A stretch of 39,855 nucleotides of DNA from Alphaproteobacteria bacterium (lineage in GTDB: Bacteria > Pseudomonadota > Alphaproteobacteria > Rhodobacterales > Rhodobacteraceae), in the NCBI GenBank assembly GCA_030431935.1, contig JAUIIC010000009.1, positions 1 to 39,855 on the forward strand, written 5' to 3'. Shown piece after piece: positions 31,984 through 39,597 of this stretch. The translations under genes and the position numbers were made by a program. How positions within the stretch are numbered: the stretch's first letter is position 1; each line of letters begins with the position of its first letter. The notes under the pieces are model-generated. The model was given only the letters and a program-made list of their open reading frames with translations, was not told the DNA's origin and searched no databases.

Positions 31984-33003
31984 CTAGCGCCCCTTGTGAT
32001 CGCGCCAGACGCGGCGCAGCGGAAAGGCGAGCAGGATGGCGATGCCGATCATCGTCAGCATGGCGCTGGCCGAGGCGCGGCTGATCGCGCGCGACCCGGT
32101 GCCGTCGGGCAGAAGGAACTCGTAGGTCAGCCATTGCAGCGACAGGACATGCGCACTGGCCGAGAAGCCGACGATTTCCTCGAACACCCGGTAGGCGTCC
32201 ATCAGGTGGATGATGGTCACGAAGACCACGAGCGGCATCAGGTGCGGGATGATGACGTAGCGCAGGCGCTGGAACCGGGTGGCCCCGTCGATCAGGGCGG
32301 CCTCGACCGCGTCCTGGTTGACCGTCTGGAGCCCGGCATAGAACACCACGAAGGCGAAGGGCGCGACGTGCCAGACGCGGTAGAGATACATCATCAGCTC
32401 GATCGTCCAGCCCTGCGCGAACATGGCGATGTCGCGCCCGGTCCAGGATTCGAGCGCGGCGGTCAGGATGCCGTCGCCGATGAACAGCCAGCGGATCGAC
32501 AGCGCGCCGATCACCGGCGTGATGATGAAGGGCAGGAGCGAGATGAAGATCACCGGCCCCTTGATCCGTTGCAGCGTGTTGTTGACCGCCAGCGCGATCA
32601 GAAGCCCGGTGCCGATCACCAGCGGCAGGGTCAGGATGGTGAAGACGAGCGTGAAGCGCAGCGCCGACCAGAAGCGCAGGTTCATCAGCTGGTCCCAGCT
32701 GCCGGCATCCAGCGCGGCGCGCAGGCGTTCCGGTTCCAGCACGTTGCGATAGCTTTGCAGGCCGACGAAGGTGGTCTGGGTGATGATCTTGCCGTTGTCG
32801 TCAAGCTGCGGGCGGATCTGGGTTTCGGTGGTGCAGATCTGCGCGGGGAAACCGGGGGTGCAGGTCTCGACCTCGACCTGGGTGTAGATGGGCTGGGTCA
32901 GGTGAAAGCTTTGCCACAGCACCGAGACGAGCGGCGCCGCGATGAAGAGCAGCATCATGAAGACCGAGGGTCCCACGAAGATCATGAAGGTCTTGCGTTT
33001 CAC
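31984..33003 (-). CDS. Carbohydrate-type ABC transporter permease (MalF/UgpA-like)
   Basis: This 339-residue permease has a first span at FMIFVGPSVFMMLLFIAAPLVSVLW. A periplasmic loop containing two or three Cys (EVETCTPGFPAQICTTETQ) could form a disulfide. The remaining spans follow, with the EAA loop EAALIDGATRFQRLRYVIIPHLMP. It starts at GTG, supported by GGAGA 8 bases upstream; the ATG six codons later lacks such a site. It is separated from the binding-protein gene by a GC-rich hairpin. Confidence 0.88.
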   Translation of the reverse strand: MKRKTFMIFVGPSVFMMLLFIAAPLVSVLWQSFHLTQPIYTQVEVETCTPGFPAQICTTETQIRPQLDDNGKIITQTTFVGLQSYRNVLEPERLRAALDAGSWDQLMNLRFWSALRFTLVFTILTLPLVIGTGLLIALAVNNTLQRIKGPVIFISLLPFIITPVIGALSIRWLFIGDGILTAALESWTGRDIAMFAQGWTIELMMYLYRVWHVAPFAFVVFYAGLQTVNQDAVEAALIDGATRFQRLRYVIIPHLMPLVVFVTIIHLMDAYRVFEEIVGFSASAHVLSLQWLTYEFLLPDGTGSRAISRASASAMLTMIGIAILLAFPLRRVWRDHKGR

Positions 33004-33021
33004 GCGCGCTGTCTCCTGACG

Positions 33022-33051
33022 GGGTGGCGGGCGGCCCTTGGGCCACCCGCC
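33022..33051 (-). other. GC-rich stem-loop after the binding-protein gene
   Basis: Within the 65-base gap between the binding-protein and MalF-like genes, GGCGGG-C-GGCCC pairs with GGGCC-A-CCCGCC around a very short loop (33026-33051). An alternative GGGTGGC/GCCACCC stem overlaps it. As in the Liv operon, it lies exactly where a message-stabilising hairpin would favour the binding protein. Confidence 0.5.
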
Positions 33052-33068
33052 CTGTCACGTGGAGGGGC

Positions 33069-34277
33069 CTACTGCAGCAGGCCCTTTTCCTTGGCGTCGG
33101 TGATGTAGGCGGCCTCGATGTCGGCCAGCGTCGTCGCGGCGTCCTTCGAGCCGGTCAGGTAGGCGGCAAGGCCCGCGCCGAGCGCGTTGTGCATCGACCC
33201 GATGTGCTTGTTCATCGGATAGGGTGCGGCCATGCCCGAGGCGAAGGTTTCCGCGGCACCGATGGCGGCATCGCCGGGGGTGAAGCCGGGGGCCAGCCAC
33301 AGCGCGTCGTCGTTGTGGGCGGCGATTTCCTCGGGCGTCATGGAGGCCACGATCATCTTGAAGGCGGCCTCGGCCTCTTCGTCGGGGATGTTCTTGGCGA
33401 TGGCCCAGCCGTCCCACCAGACGGTGGCGGCCAGCGCCTCGGAGCCCATCAGAGCCTTGGCCATGACGATCTTGCCGGCGACCGAGCTTTCGGCCGGGTC
33501 GTTCACCGCACCCGCGCGCGAAGCCCAGAGATTGGCCATGGCGACGTCACCCTGCTGCAGCTGCTTGGTGACGAAGGTGGTGTCGGACACGAGGTACTCG
33601 GGGTCCATCAGCGACGCCAGCTTGGCCATGCGCTCGAGCACGGCGATGCCCTTTTCGTTGTTGATCGAGGGCGTCCAGTCGGCGTTGAAGAAGGCACCGC
33701 CCTCGCCGAGGTAGTGGTTGACGAAGACGAAGGCGAGGTTCCAGCCGTCCATGAAGTAATGGCCGATCGGGTAGTCGACGACGCCGGCGGCCTGGATCGC
33801 CTCTGCCGCGGCGATGTACTCGTCCCAGGTGGTGGGCACGGCAAGGCCGAGATCGTCGAGGATGTCCTTGCGATACATCAGGTGCTGGGTGTTGGCGAAA
33901 GCGGCGATGGCCATGACCTTGCCGTCGATCTTGATGAACTGGTTCGGGCTGAGGCCCTGGCCGTATTCGGCGATCAGGTCATCCAGCGGACGCAGCAGGT
34001 CGGCATCGATCATCGGCACCGACGTGGAGTTCGTCAGGCTGGTCATCGAGTAGAGCGACGGGTTGGCCGAGAAGGCATCGACGATCTTGAGCCGGTGGTC
34101 CTTGTCCAGCTCGCTGGTGACGTTGCCGCAGGCCTGCATGGCGGCGGCCATCGATTCATAGGCCGGGAAGGCGTTCGAGATCGTCTTGACCGGCACGGTG
34201 TTGGTGCAGTCGGCCGCGGCCGCGCCGGCGGCGAGCGCCGTAACCGCTGCGGCGATGGACAGCTTCTTTAGGAACAT
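33069..34277 (-). CDS. Carbohydrate-type ABC transporter substrate-binding protein
   Basis: About 402 residues, type II (family 1, sugar-type) extracellular binding protein. The Sec signal peptide (MFLKKLSIAAAVTALAAGAAAA, cleaved before DCTN) is clear. The mature protein shows KIDGKVMAIAAFANTQHLMYRKDILDDLGLAVPTTWDEYIAAAEAIQAAG and WWDGWAIAKNIPDEEAEAAFKMIVASMTPE, typical of this family. The start is the ATG ending at 34277, 8 bases after GGGAG; a GTG at 34286 overlaps that site. Ligands of the family include sugars, polyols and glycerol phosphates. The ligand here is unknown, but it is presumably the inducer of the LacI regulon or its precursor. Confidence 0.88.
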   Translation of the reverse strand: MFLKKLSIAAAVTALAAGAAAADCTNTVPVKTISNAFPAYESMAAAMQACGNVTSELDKDHRLKIVDAFSANPSLYSMTSLTNSTSVPMIDADLLRPLDDLIAEYGQGLSPNQFIKIDGKVMAIAAFANTQHLMYRKDILDDLGLAVPTTWDEYIAAAEAIQAAGVVDYPIGHYFMDGWNLAFVFVNHYLGEGGAFFNADWTPSINNEKGIAVLERMAKLASLMDPEYLVSDTTFVTKQLQQGDVAMANLWASRAGAVNDPAESSVAGKIVMAKALMGSEALAATVWWDGWAIAKNIPDEEAEAAFKMIVASMTPEEIAAHNDDALWLAPGFTPGDAAIGAAETFASGMAAPYPMNKHIGSMHNALGAGLAAYLTGSKDAATTLADIEAAYITDAKEKGLLQ

Positions 34278-34329
34278 GGCGTTCACTCCCTGTTGTCATG
34301 TCTTGGCGGGTCTGCCCGCCTTGACGGTT

Positions 34330-35418
34330 TCACCCTTCCCCGGGAGGGGTCGGATGGCCTTGGGGGGCCCAGGCCCCGATTCGTTCGCCCGACGCGGTGT
34401 CGAACAGGTGGCAGATGTCGGCCGGCACCGAGATGGACACGGTGTCGCCGATCTGGATGCGGTAGGCCTTGTCGGCCTTGACGCTGACCATCGCCTCGCC
34501 CAGCCGGACGGTGACCATGGTGGCGTCTCCGAGCAGTTCCATCGTGTAGACGGGCGCGGTGATCTGGCCGCCCGCGGGCACGACAGCGGCATCCTCGGCC
34601 CGGAAGCCCAGCGTCACCTGCCCGTCGGGGGCGTTCAGGCCTTCGATCCGGATGTTCTGGGCGGTGAAGGTACCAGCCGACAGCGTGCCCTCGACAAGGT
34701 TCATGGCGGGGCTGCCGATGAAGCCGGCGACGAAGGTGTTGGCCGGCGTGTCGTAGATGTCGGTGGGCGTGCCGACCTGCTGGACCACGCCCTTGTTCAT
34801 CACCACGACGCGGTCGGCGAGCGTCATCGCCTCGATCTGGTCATGGGTGACGTAGATCGTCGTGACCTTGAGTTCGTGGGTCAGGTTCTTGATCTGGGCG
34901 CGGGTGGACACGCGCAGCTTGGCGTCGAGGTTCGACAGCGGCTCGTCCATCAGGAAGACGTTGGGTTCGCGCACGATGGCGCGGGCAAGAGCGACGCGCT
35001 GGCGCTGGCCGCCGGACAGTTCGGACGGCTTGCGATGCAGGAAGTCGGTGAGTTCCACCATCCGCGCGGCCTTCATCACCCGATCGTCGTGGCTGGCGGC
35101 GTCGATCTTGCGGACCTTGAGCGGGAAGCGGATGTTCTCGTAGATGTTCATGTTCGGGTAGAGCGCGTAGCTCTGGAACACCATGGCGACGTCGCGGTCC
35201 TTGGGTTCGAGATCGTTGACCACGCGGCCGTCGATCAGGATCTCGCCCTCGGTCACGTCCTCGAGGCCCGCGATCATGCGCATCGTCGTGGTCTTGCCGC
35301 AGCCCGACGGCCCCAGCAGCACAAGGAACTCGCGGTCGGCGATCGTCAGGTCGAACTGGTGCACGCCCACGAACGACCCCCAGCGCTTGGAGATGTTGCG
35401 CAACTGGATCTCAGCCAT
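34330..35418 (-). CDS. Carbohydrate-type ABC transporter ATPase (MalK/UgpC-like)
   Basis: This 362-residue ATPase has Walker A GPSGCGKTT, Q-loop MVFQSYALYPNMNIYENIRFP, signature LSGGQRQRVALARAI, Walker B VFLMDEPLSNLDAKLR and switch THDQIEAMTLADRVVVMN. A C-terminal regulatory region of about 120 residues with TOBE-type character follows. The start ATG at 35418 is preceded by the LacI-type operator at 35431-35450, so this is the first gene of the transporter operon. The order ATPase, binding protein, MalF, MalG is one common arrangement. Confidence 0.92.
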   Translation of the reverse strand: MAEIQLRNISKRWGSFVGVHQFDLTIADREFLVLLGPSGCGKTTTMRMIAGLEDVTEGEILIDGRVVNDLEPKDRDVAMVFQSYALYPNMNIYENIRFPLKVRKIDAASHDDRVMKAARMVELTDFLHRKPSELSGGQRQRVALARAIVREPNVFLMDEPLSNLDAKLRVSTRAQIKNLTHELKVTTIYVTHDQIEAMTLADRVVVMNKGVVQQVGTPTDIYDTPANTFVAGFIGSPAMNLVEGTLSAGTFTAQNIRIEGLNAPDGQVTLGFRAEDAAVVPAGGQITAPVYTMELLGDATMVTVRLGEAMVSVKADKAYRIQIGDTVSISVPADICHLFDTASGERIGAWAPQGHPTPPGEG

Positions 35419-35430
35419 CGTTCGCGTCCA

Positions 35431-35450
35431 TTTTGCATACGCTTGCAAAA
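35431..35450. promoter_or_regulatory. LacI-type operator upstream of the ABC transporter operon
   Basis: The 20-mer TTTTGCATACGCTTGCAAAA is identical to 29304-29323 and ends 12 bases before the ATPase start codon. Binding here would block initiation or early elongation of the transporter operon. It also lies beyond the FAD oxidoreductase stop, which is read in the same direction. Confidence 0.85.
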
Positions 35451-35510
35451 GCACCGTAGCGCACCCTGCCCCGGTCGCGCAAGCCACAGCTTTGGGGGTT
35501 GGGGATCAAT

Positions 35511-37082
35511 TCAGGCCCTCCATCGCCAGTCTGCGAGAATTTCGCGCGCCGCGTTGTGGCCGGGGACCGCGGAAACGGCACCGCCGGGATGGGTGGACGC
35601 GCCGCATTGGTAGAGGTTGCGCACCGGCGAGCGGTAGTCGGCATAGCGCGGCACGGGCCGCATGAAGAAGATCTGGTCGAGCGTCAGTTCCCCGTGCTGC
35701 GAGTTGCCGCCGGGCATGTTGATGTCGGCCTCGATGTCGCGGGGGGTGTAGAGGCGGTAGTCGATGACGCTGTCCGAAAAGCCGGGCGCGAAGCGATCCA
35801 TCACGGCGAAGGCGTTGCGCACGAGGTTGGGGCCCTCACGGTCCCAGTCGGAATTCTTCAACTCGTAGGGCGTGACGCCGCCCTGCATGACGACGACATG
35901 CTTGCCCTCGGGCGCCAGCGTCGGGTCGGTGTGGCTGGGGACGTTGGGGCTGAGGAAGGGCTCGGACGAATACCAGCCGTATTTCGCTTCGTCGAAGGCG
36001 CGTTCGAGGAACTCGGGCGTGGGGCAGATATGGGCGTAGGCCGGGTAATCCACGCCGGTCTTTTCGCTGGAGAAGCCCTTGTATTGCGGCAGGCGGTCGA
36101 CGGCGCACAGAAGCTTGAAGCTTTTGCCGCGGGCGCGGTAGCCGCGGATGTCGTCGACGAAATCCTCGGGCAGATGGCGCGAGGGCACCATGTCGAGGAA
36201 GGTGCGCTTGGCGTTGACGTTCGAGATGACGCGGGCGGCGCGCAGTTCCTCGCCGCCGCGCAGGCGGACGCCGGTGGCGCGGCCGTTCTCGACCAGGATC
36301 TCGTCCACCCAGGCGTCGCAGCGGATCTGCATGCCGTGCGCCTGCCCGGCCCGCGCGATGGCGTCGGCGACCCCGCCCATACCGCCCTTGGCGAAGCTCA
36401 TGCCCAGTTGCCCGACAAGGTGGGTGACGAGGTAGAAGGCCGTGCCCGGCGAATAGGGCCCGACATTGCCGCCGATGGTGGCCCAGAACATGAACTTGGC
36501 CTTCACGAGGTCATGTTCGAACCATTGCGCGACATAGTCGTGCGCCGACATGGAAAGGGAATGGAGGAGGTTGTAGACCTCTTTCTCAGCATTGCGCAGC
36601 TTCCACGCCAGGCGTCCGGTCTTCCACAGGCCGACGGGATCCTTGCGGAAGGGGTTCACCGGGGTTTCCATCTGAAGCATCCGCAGGATGTCGATGGTGG
36701 ATTGCAGGCGCTGGAAGAATTTCGGGTAGTTCTCGGCGTCGCTGGGTGAGAACCGGGCGATCTGTTCGCGCGTCTTGGCCGGGTCCTTGGCAAAGACGAT
36801 GCCGTCATCCTCTGTCGGGTTGAAGACGTTGGGCTGGGGGTAGTATTCCAGCCCGTGCTTCTTGAGCTCCAGTTCCTCGATCACCTTGGGGTGCAGGTGG
36901 CCCATGATGAAGGAATAGGTCGAGGCGCGGAAGCCGGGCGAGAACTCTTCGGTCACGCTGGCGCCGCCGACATAGGGCTTCTGTTCCAGCACCAGCACGG
37001 ATTTGCCCGCGCGGGCCAGGTAGGCGCCGCAGGTCAGGCCGTTGTGGCCGCCGCCGATGACGATGGCGTCAAGCTGGGTCAT
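35511..37082 (-). CDS. FAD-dependent oxidoreductase, phytoene-desaturase-like
   Basis: This 523-residue flavoprotein begins with the dinucleotide-binding motif DAIVIGGGHNGLTCGAYLARAGKSVLVLEQ, followed by GGASVTEEFSPGF as in phytoene dehydrogenase/carotenoid isomerase relatives. The C-terminus has NLYQCGASTHPGGAVSAVPGHNAAREIL, the FAD-closing motif of the same group. Many members in heterotrophs have nothing to do with carotenoids and act on unknown amine or unsaturated substrates. No other carotenoid genes are nearby. The ATG at 37082 overlaps the enoyl-CoA hydratase stop (ATGA), so the two are coupled. An upstream in-frame continuation through the hydratase gene is rejected. Confidence 0.85.
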   Translation of the reverse strand: MTQLDAIVIGGGHNGLTCGAYLARAGKSVLVLEQKPYVGGASVTEEFSPGFRASTYSFIMGHLHPKVIEELELKKHGLEYYPQPNVFNPTEDDGIVFAKDPAKTREQIARFSPSDAENYPKFFQRLQSTIDILRMLQMETPVNPFRKDPVGLWKTGRLAWKLRNAEKEVYNLLHSLSMSAHDYVAQWFEHDLVKAKFMFWATIGGNVGPYSPGTAFYLVTHLVGQLGMSFAKGGMGGVADAIARAGQAHGMQIRCDAWVDEILVENGRATGVRLRGGEELRAARVISNVNAKRTFLDMVPSRHLPEDFVDDIRGYRARGKSFKLLCAVDRLPQYKGFSSEKTGVDYPAYAHICPTPEFLERAFDEAKYGWYSSEPFLSPNVPSHTDPTLAPEGKHVVVMQGGVTPYELKNSDWDREGPNLVRNAFAVMDRFAPGFSDSVIDYRLYTPRDIEADINMPGGNSQHGELTLDQIFFMRPVPRYADYRSPVRNLYQCGASTHPGGAVSAVPGHNAAREILADWRWRA

Positions 37083-37876
37083 TCGCCCTTGAACCCCGGT
37101 TTGCGTTTCTCGGTGAAGGCGGCGAGGCCCTCCTTTCGGTCCTCGGAGAACATCAGGAGCGCCGACAGGTTGCCGCCCTCGGCCAGCGCCTGCTCGAAGG
37201 TCTGGAAGGGGGCGCGGTTGATCGCCTGTTTCAGCGCCATGACCGACAGGGGCGCGTTGGCGGCGATGTCGCCCGCGATCTCGCAGGCCCGGTCGAGCGC
37301 GCCGCCCGCCGGGGTCAGGTGGTTGAGAAGGCCCAGCGCCAGCGCCTCGTCCGCGGGGATGTGGCGGGCGGTGTAGGCCAGTTCGCGCGCCTTGCGCTCG
37401 CCCACGGCACGGGCCAGCGACCATGCCCCGCCGAGGATCGGGAACAGGCCGAAGCGCGCCTCTGTCAGGCCGAGGCGGGCGGTTTCGGAACCGACGATGA
37501 AATCGCAGCGAAGCGCGATTTCGAGGCCGCCGCCCAGCGCATGGCCTTCGACCGCGGCGATCACCGGCTTGGTGTAGGCCGAGAGATAGCGCATGAAGCC
37601 GTGCCATTCCGAATCGGTGTGGCGGTGGCGATACTTGTCGAAGGGGGGCATCTGCGCGGATGCTGTGCCCTTGAGGTCGCCGCCGGCGCAGAAGGCGGTG
37701 TCGTCGCCCGTCAGGATCACCGCGGCGATGGCGCGATCCTGTTCCCATGCCGCCATCTGCGCGCGGGTCTGGGCCAGCATGGCGTCGGTCAGGGCATTGC
37801 GCGCCTCGGGCCGGGCAAAGCGGACGATCCCCGCGGCGCCCCGGGTGGAGACGTCGATCTGGGGGGCGTCCGTCAT
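37079..37876 (-). CDS. Enoyl-CoA hydratase/isomerase family protein
   Basis: This 265-residue crotonase-fold protein shows AFCAGGDL (oxyanion-hole strand), VEGHALGGGLEIALRCDFIV and LTEARFGLFPILGGAWSLARAVG. Glu in GGGLE and Glu in LTEARFG correspond to the two catalytic glutamates of enoyl-CoA hydratase, so hydratase chemistry is possible. The C-terminal EDRKEGLAAFTEKRKPGFKG is typical. It follows the isochorismatase-like gene by 4 bases and overlaps the FAD oxidoreductase. The CoA substrate is unknown. Confidence 0.88.
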   Translation of the reverse strand: MTDAPQIDVSTRGAAGIVRFARPEARNALTDAMLAQTRAQMAAWEQDRAIAAVILTGDDTAFCAGGDLKGTASAQMPPFDKYRHRHTDSEWHGFMRYLSAYTKPVIAAVEGHALGGGLEIALRCDFIVGSETARLGLTEARFGLFPILGGAWSLARAVGERKARELAYTARHIPADEALALGLLNHLTPAGGALDRACEIAGDIAANAPLSVMALKQAINRAPFQTFEQALAEGGNLSALLMFSEDRKEGLAAFTEKRKPGFKGE

Positions 37877-37880
37877 CGCG

Positions 37881-38552
37881 TCAGTCCAGCATGGCGATGG
37901 TGGAGTCGGTGGTCTTCACGTCGCCGAAGGACTGGTAGAACGAGGTCAGCCCGGCGAGGTGGTCGTCGTCGTAGCGGGCGGCGTTGGCGTCCTCGACCAT
38001 CACCACGCGGTAATCCAGCATCATGGCGTCGCGCGCGGTCGATTCGCTGCACATGTTGGTGGCGGTGCCCGCGACGATCAGGTTTTCCACGCCCATGCCC
38101 TGCAGGATGTCGTGCAGGTCCGAGGCACCCTGGATGAAGGGCGAGAAGCGTTTCTTGGTCACGATCCGGTCGTCGGCGTGGACATCGAGATCGGGGTAGA
38201 TCTCATAGCCCTGGTGGCCGGGCGACAGCTGGGACAGATGGTTCTGGCCCTTGGCCTCGGTGAAGAAATAGCGGTGGTAGAGCGGCCAGTCGCTGGGGGC
38301 GCCCAGCTTCTCGGCGCATTTCATGATGACCCAGATCACGGGCACGCCCTTGGCGCGGCAGGCGGCGGCGAGGCGGTTGATGTTGGGCACGATGGAGATC
38401 GCGGTGTCGACCTCGGCCACGTAGAAGTTCTGCATGTCGACGACGAGGAAGGCGGTTTTCGCCGGCTCGAACCGGTCGAAGACCGACAGCTTGCCCCGCT
38501 TGGCCATGATGCGTTCGATCACGTAGCCGGGGATCTTGACCTCGTGCGGCAT
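37881..38552 (-). CDS. Isochorismatase-family cysteine hydrolase
   Basis: This 223-residue alpha/beta hydrolase of the isochorismatase/N-carbamoylsarcosine amidase type has the complete catalytic triad: Asp39 (LVVDMQN), Lys133 (VTKKRFSPF) and Cys168 (GTATNMCSESTARDA). The Cys points to an amidase rather than true isochorismatase, which lacks it. It probably hydrolyses a C-N bond in a carbamoyl or ureido compound, by family knowledge. The start ATG at 38552 follows GGAGG by 7 bases. A promoter may lie in the 89-base gap upstream, making this the first gene of a three-gene set with the hydratase and FAD oxidoreductase. Confidence 0.88.
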   Translation of the reverse strand: MPHEVKIPGYVIERIMAKRGKLSVFDRFEPAKTAFLVVDMQNFYVAEVDTAISIVPNINRLAAACRAKGVPVIWVIMKCAEKLGAPSDWPLYHRYFFTEAKGQNHLSQLSPGHQGYEIYPDLDVHADDRIVTKKRFSPFIQGASDLHDILQGMGVENLIVAGTATNMCSESTARDAMMLDYRVVMVEDANAARYDDDHLAGLTSFYQSFGDVKTTDSTIAMLD

Positions 38553-38599
38553 GCGCGGTCCTCCATGTTGGTGCGGGTGCTGGTCCCGATTTTCTGCCC

Positions 38600-38627
38600 A
38601 CTTTAGCCCACTAATGGGGCCGTGCAA
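38600..38627 (-). promoter_or_regulatory. Possible sigma-70-like promoter for the isochorismatase-like gene
   Basis: On the minus strand TTGCAC (38622-38627) and TAAAGT (38600-38605) are spaced 16 bases apart, about 50 bases before the start codon. Both are imperfect hexamers. The region also contains a 10-bp-period direct repeat (GCCCACTTTA GCCCACTAAT, 38596-38615) that could be a regulator site. Confidence 0.3.
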
Positions 38628-38641
38628 CCGTTTTGTCGGCG

Positions 38642-38836
38642 TCAGGGGTCGGGGTTGAGGAAGACGGGGGTGCCGCCCACGGCATAGTCGCCGTCGCGCA
38701 CCTCGTTGACGAGAACGCGGACCTGCCGGGGTTCGGCGCCGAGGGTCTCGACCACGGCATCGGTCAGGCGCTGCATCAGGCGGGCCTTGGTTGCGTGGTC
38801 GCGGCCTTCGAGGATGGAGATGGTGACGATCGCCAT
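38642..38836 (-). CDS. Tautomerase-superfamily small protein lacking Pro1
   Basis: The 64-residue length and sequence (IVTISILEGRDHATKARLMQRLTDAVVETLGAEP...VRVLVNEV) are those of 4-oxalocrotonate tautomerase monomers. In that family the residue after the initiator Met is Pro, whose free amine is the catalytic base. Here the second codon is GCG, giving MAIVTIS. The Arg-rich positions and V-N-E-V strand remain. The AAGGA site 6 bases upstream fixes the start, so an alternative N-terminus is unlikely. Either activity is low or altered, or the protein has a different role. It lies 11 bases after the SDR gene. Confidence 0.82.
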   Translation of the reverse strand: MAIVTISILEGRDHATKARLMQRLTDAVVETLGAEPRQVRVLVNEVRDGDYAVGGTPVFLNPDP

Positions 38837-38847
38837 GGCGGGTCCTT

Positions 38848-39597
38848 TCAGTGGATGACGCCGCCGCCGTCCACGCCCAGCGACTGGCCCGAGACGAAGG
38901 CGGAATGGTCGGAGAGGAAGAAGGCGACGGGGCCGATCAGGTCTTCGGGCTGCTGGTCGCGGGCGAGGGACCGGCCGGCGGCGATGGCGCCCTTGCGGTC
39001 GTTGATGCCGTCGCGGGCCAGCACGCCCTCGGACAGGGTCAGGCCGGGGGCGACGGTGTTGACACGGATGTTGCGGTCGCCGACCTCGCGGATAAGCGAG
39101 CGGGTCATGGCCAGCACCGCGCCCTTGGAGGCGTCGTAGTGCAGCATCCCGGGATAGCCGTGGAAGATGCGGTTGGTGGCGATCATGACGATGGAGCCGC
39201 CACCCGCGCGCGCCATCGCGGGCACGGCGGAGCGGGAACAGAGCCAGGGGCCGCGCACGTTGACGGCCATCACCTTGTCCCAGAGCCCGGGGTCGATTTC
39301 GTCATGCGGCTGGATCGGCAGGGTGGCGAAGAGCGCGGCATTGCAGACCAGCCCGTCGAGCCCGCCGAAGGCGGCCTCGGTCTCGGCCACCATGCGGTCG
39401 CAGTCGCCGGGGTCGGTGACGTCCATGCGGACGGCCAGCGCGCGCCCCCCGTCGGCTGTGATGCGCTCCGCCGCTGGCGCGGGGTCGGCGATGTCGGCCA
39501 GCGTGACGGCGGCGCCCATGCGGGCGAAGCCCTCGGCCATGACGGCGCCGATGCCTTGTGCGGCGCCGGTGACGATGATGCGTTTGCCGGTCAGCAT
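38848..39597 (-). CDS. SDR-family oxidoreductase
   Basis: This 249-residue classical SDR has TGAAQGIG (10-17), DVTD (59-62), CNAA (85-88), Y154-x3-K158 (YDASKGAV) and a C-terminal SGQSLGVDGGGVIH. At the usual catalytic Ser position, 13 residues before Tyr, there is Thr141 (MIATNR), a conservative change. It would oxidise or reduce a hydroxyl/keto substrate. Its ATG lies 7 bases inside the end of the upstream aldehyde dehydrogenase gene, indicating coupling. Confidence 0.88.
   Translation of the reverse strand: MLTGKRIIVTGAAQGIGAVMAEGFARMGAAVTLADIADPAPAAERITADGGRALAVRMDVTDPGDCDRMVAETEAAFGGLDGLVCNAALFATLPIQPHDEIDPGLWDKVMAVNVRGPWLCSRSAVPAMARAGGGSIVMIATNRIFHGYPGMLHYDASKGAVLAMTRSLIREVGDRNIRVNTVAPGLTLSEGVLARDGINDRKGAIAAGRSLARDQQPEDLIGPVAFFLSDHSAFVSGQSLGVDGGGVIH

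Noticed and set aside
35511-37082. Carotenoid biosynthesis (crtI)
   Set aside because: The flavoprotein is of the same superfamily, but no other carotenoid genes are near, and its partners are a hydratase and an amidase-like hydrolase.
35511-37748. FAD oxidoreductase with a ~220-residue N-terminal extension
   Set aside because: The extension is the enoyl-CoA hydratase gene read out of frame. The flavin-binding motif begins right after the ATG at 37082.
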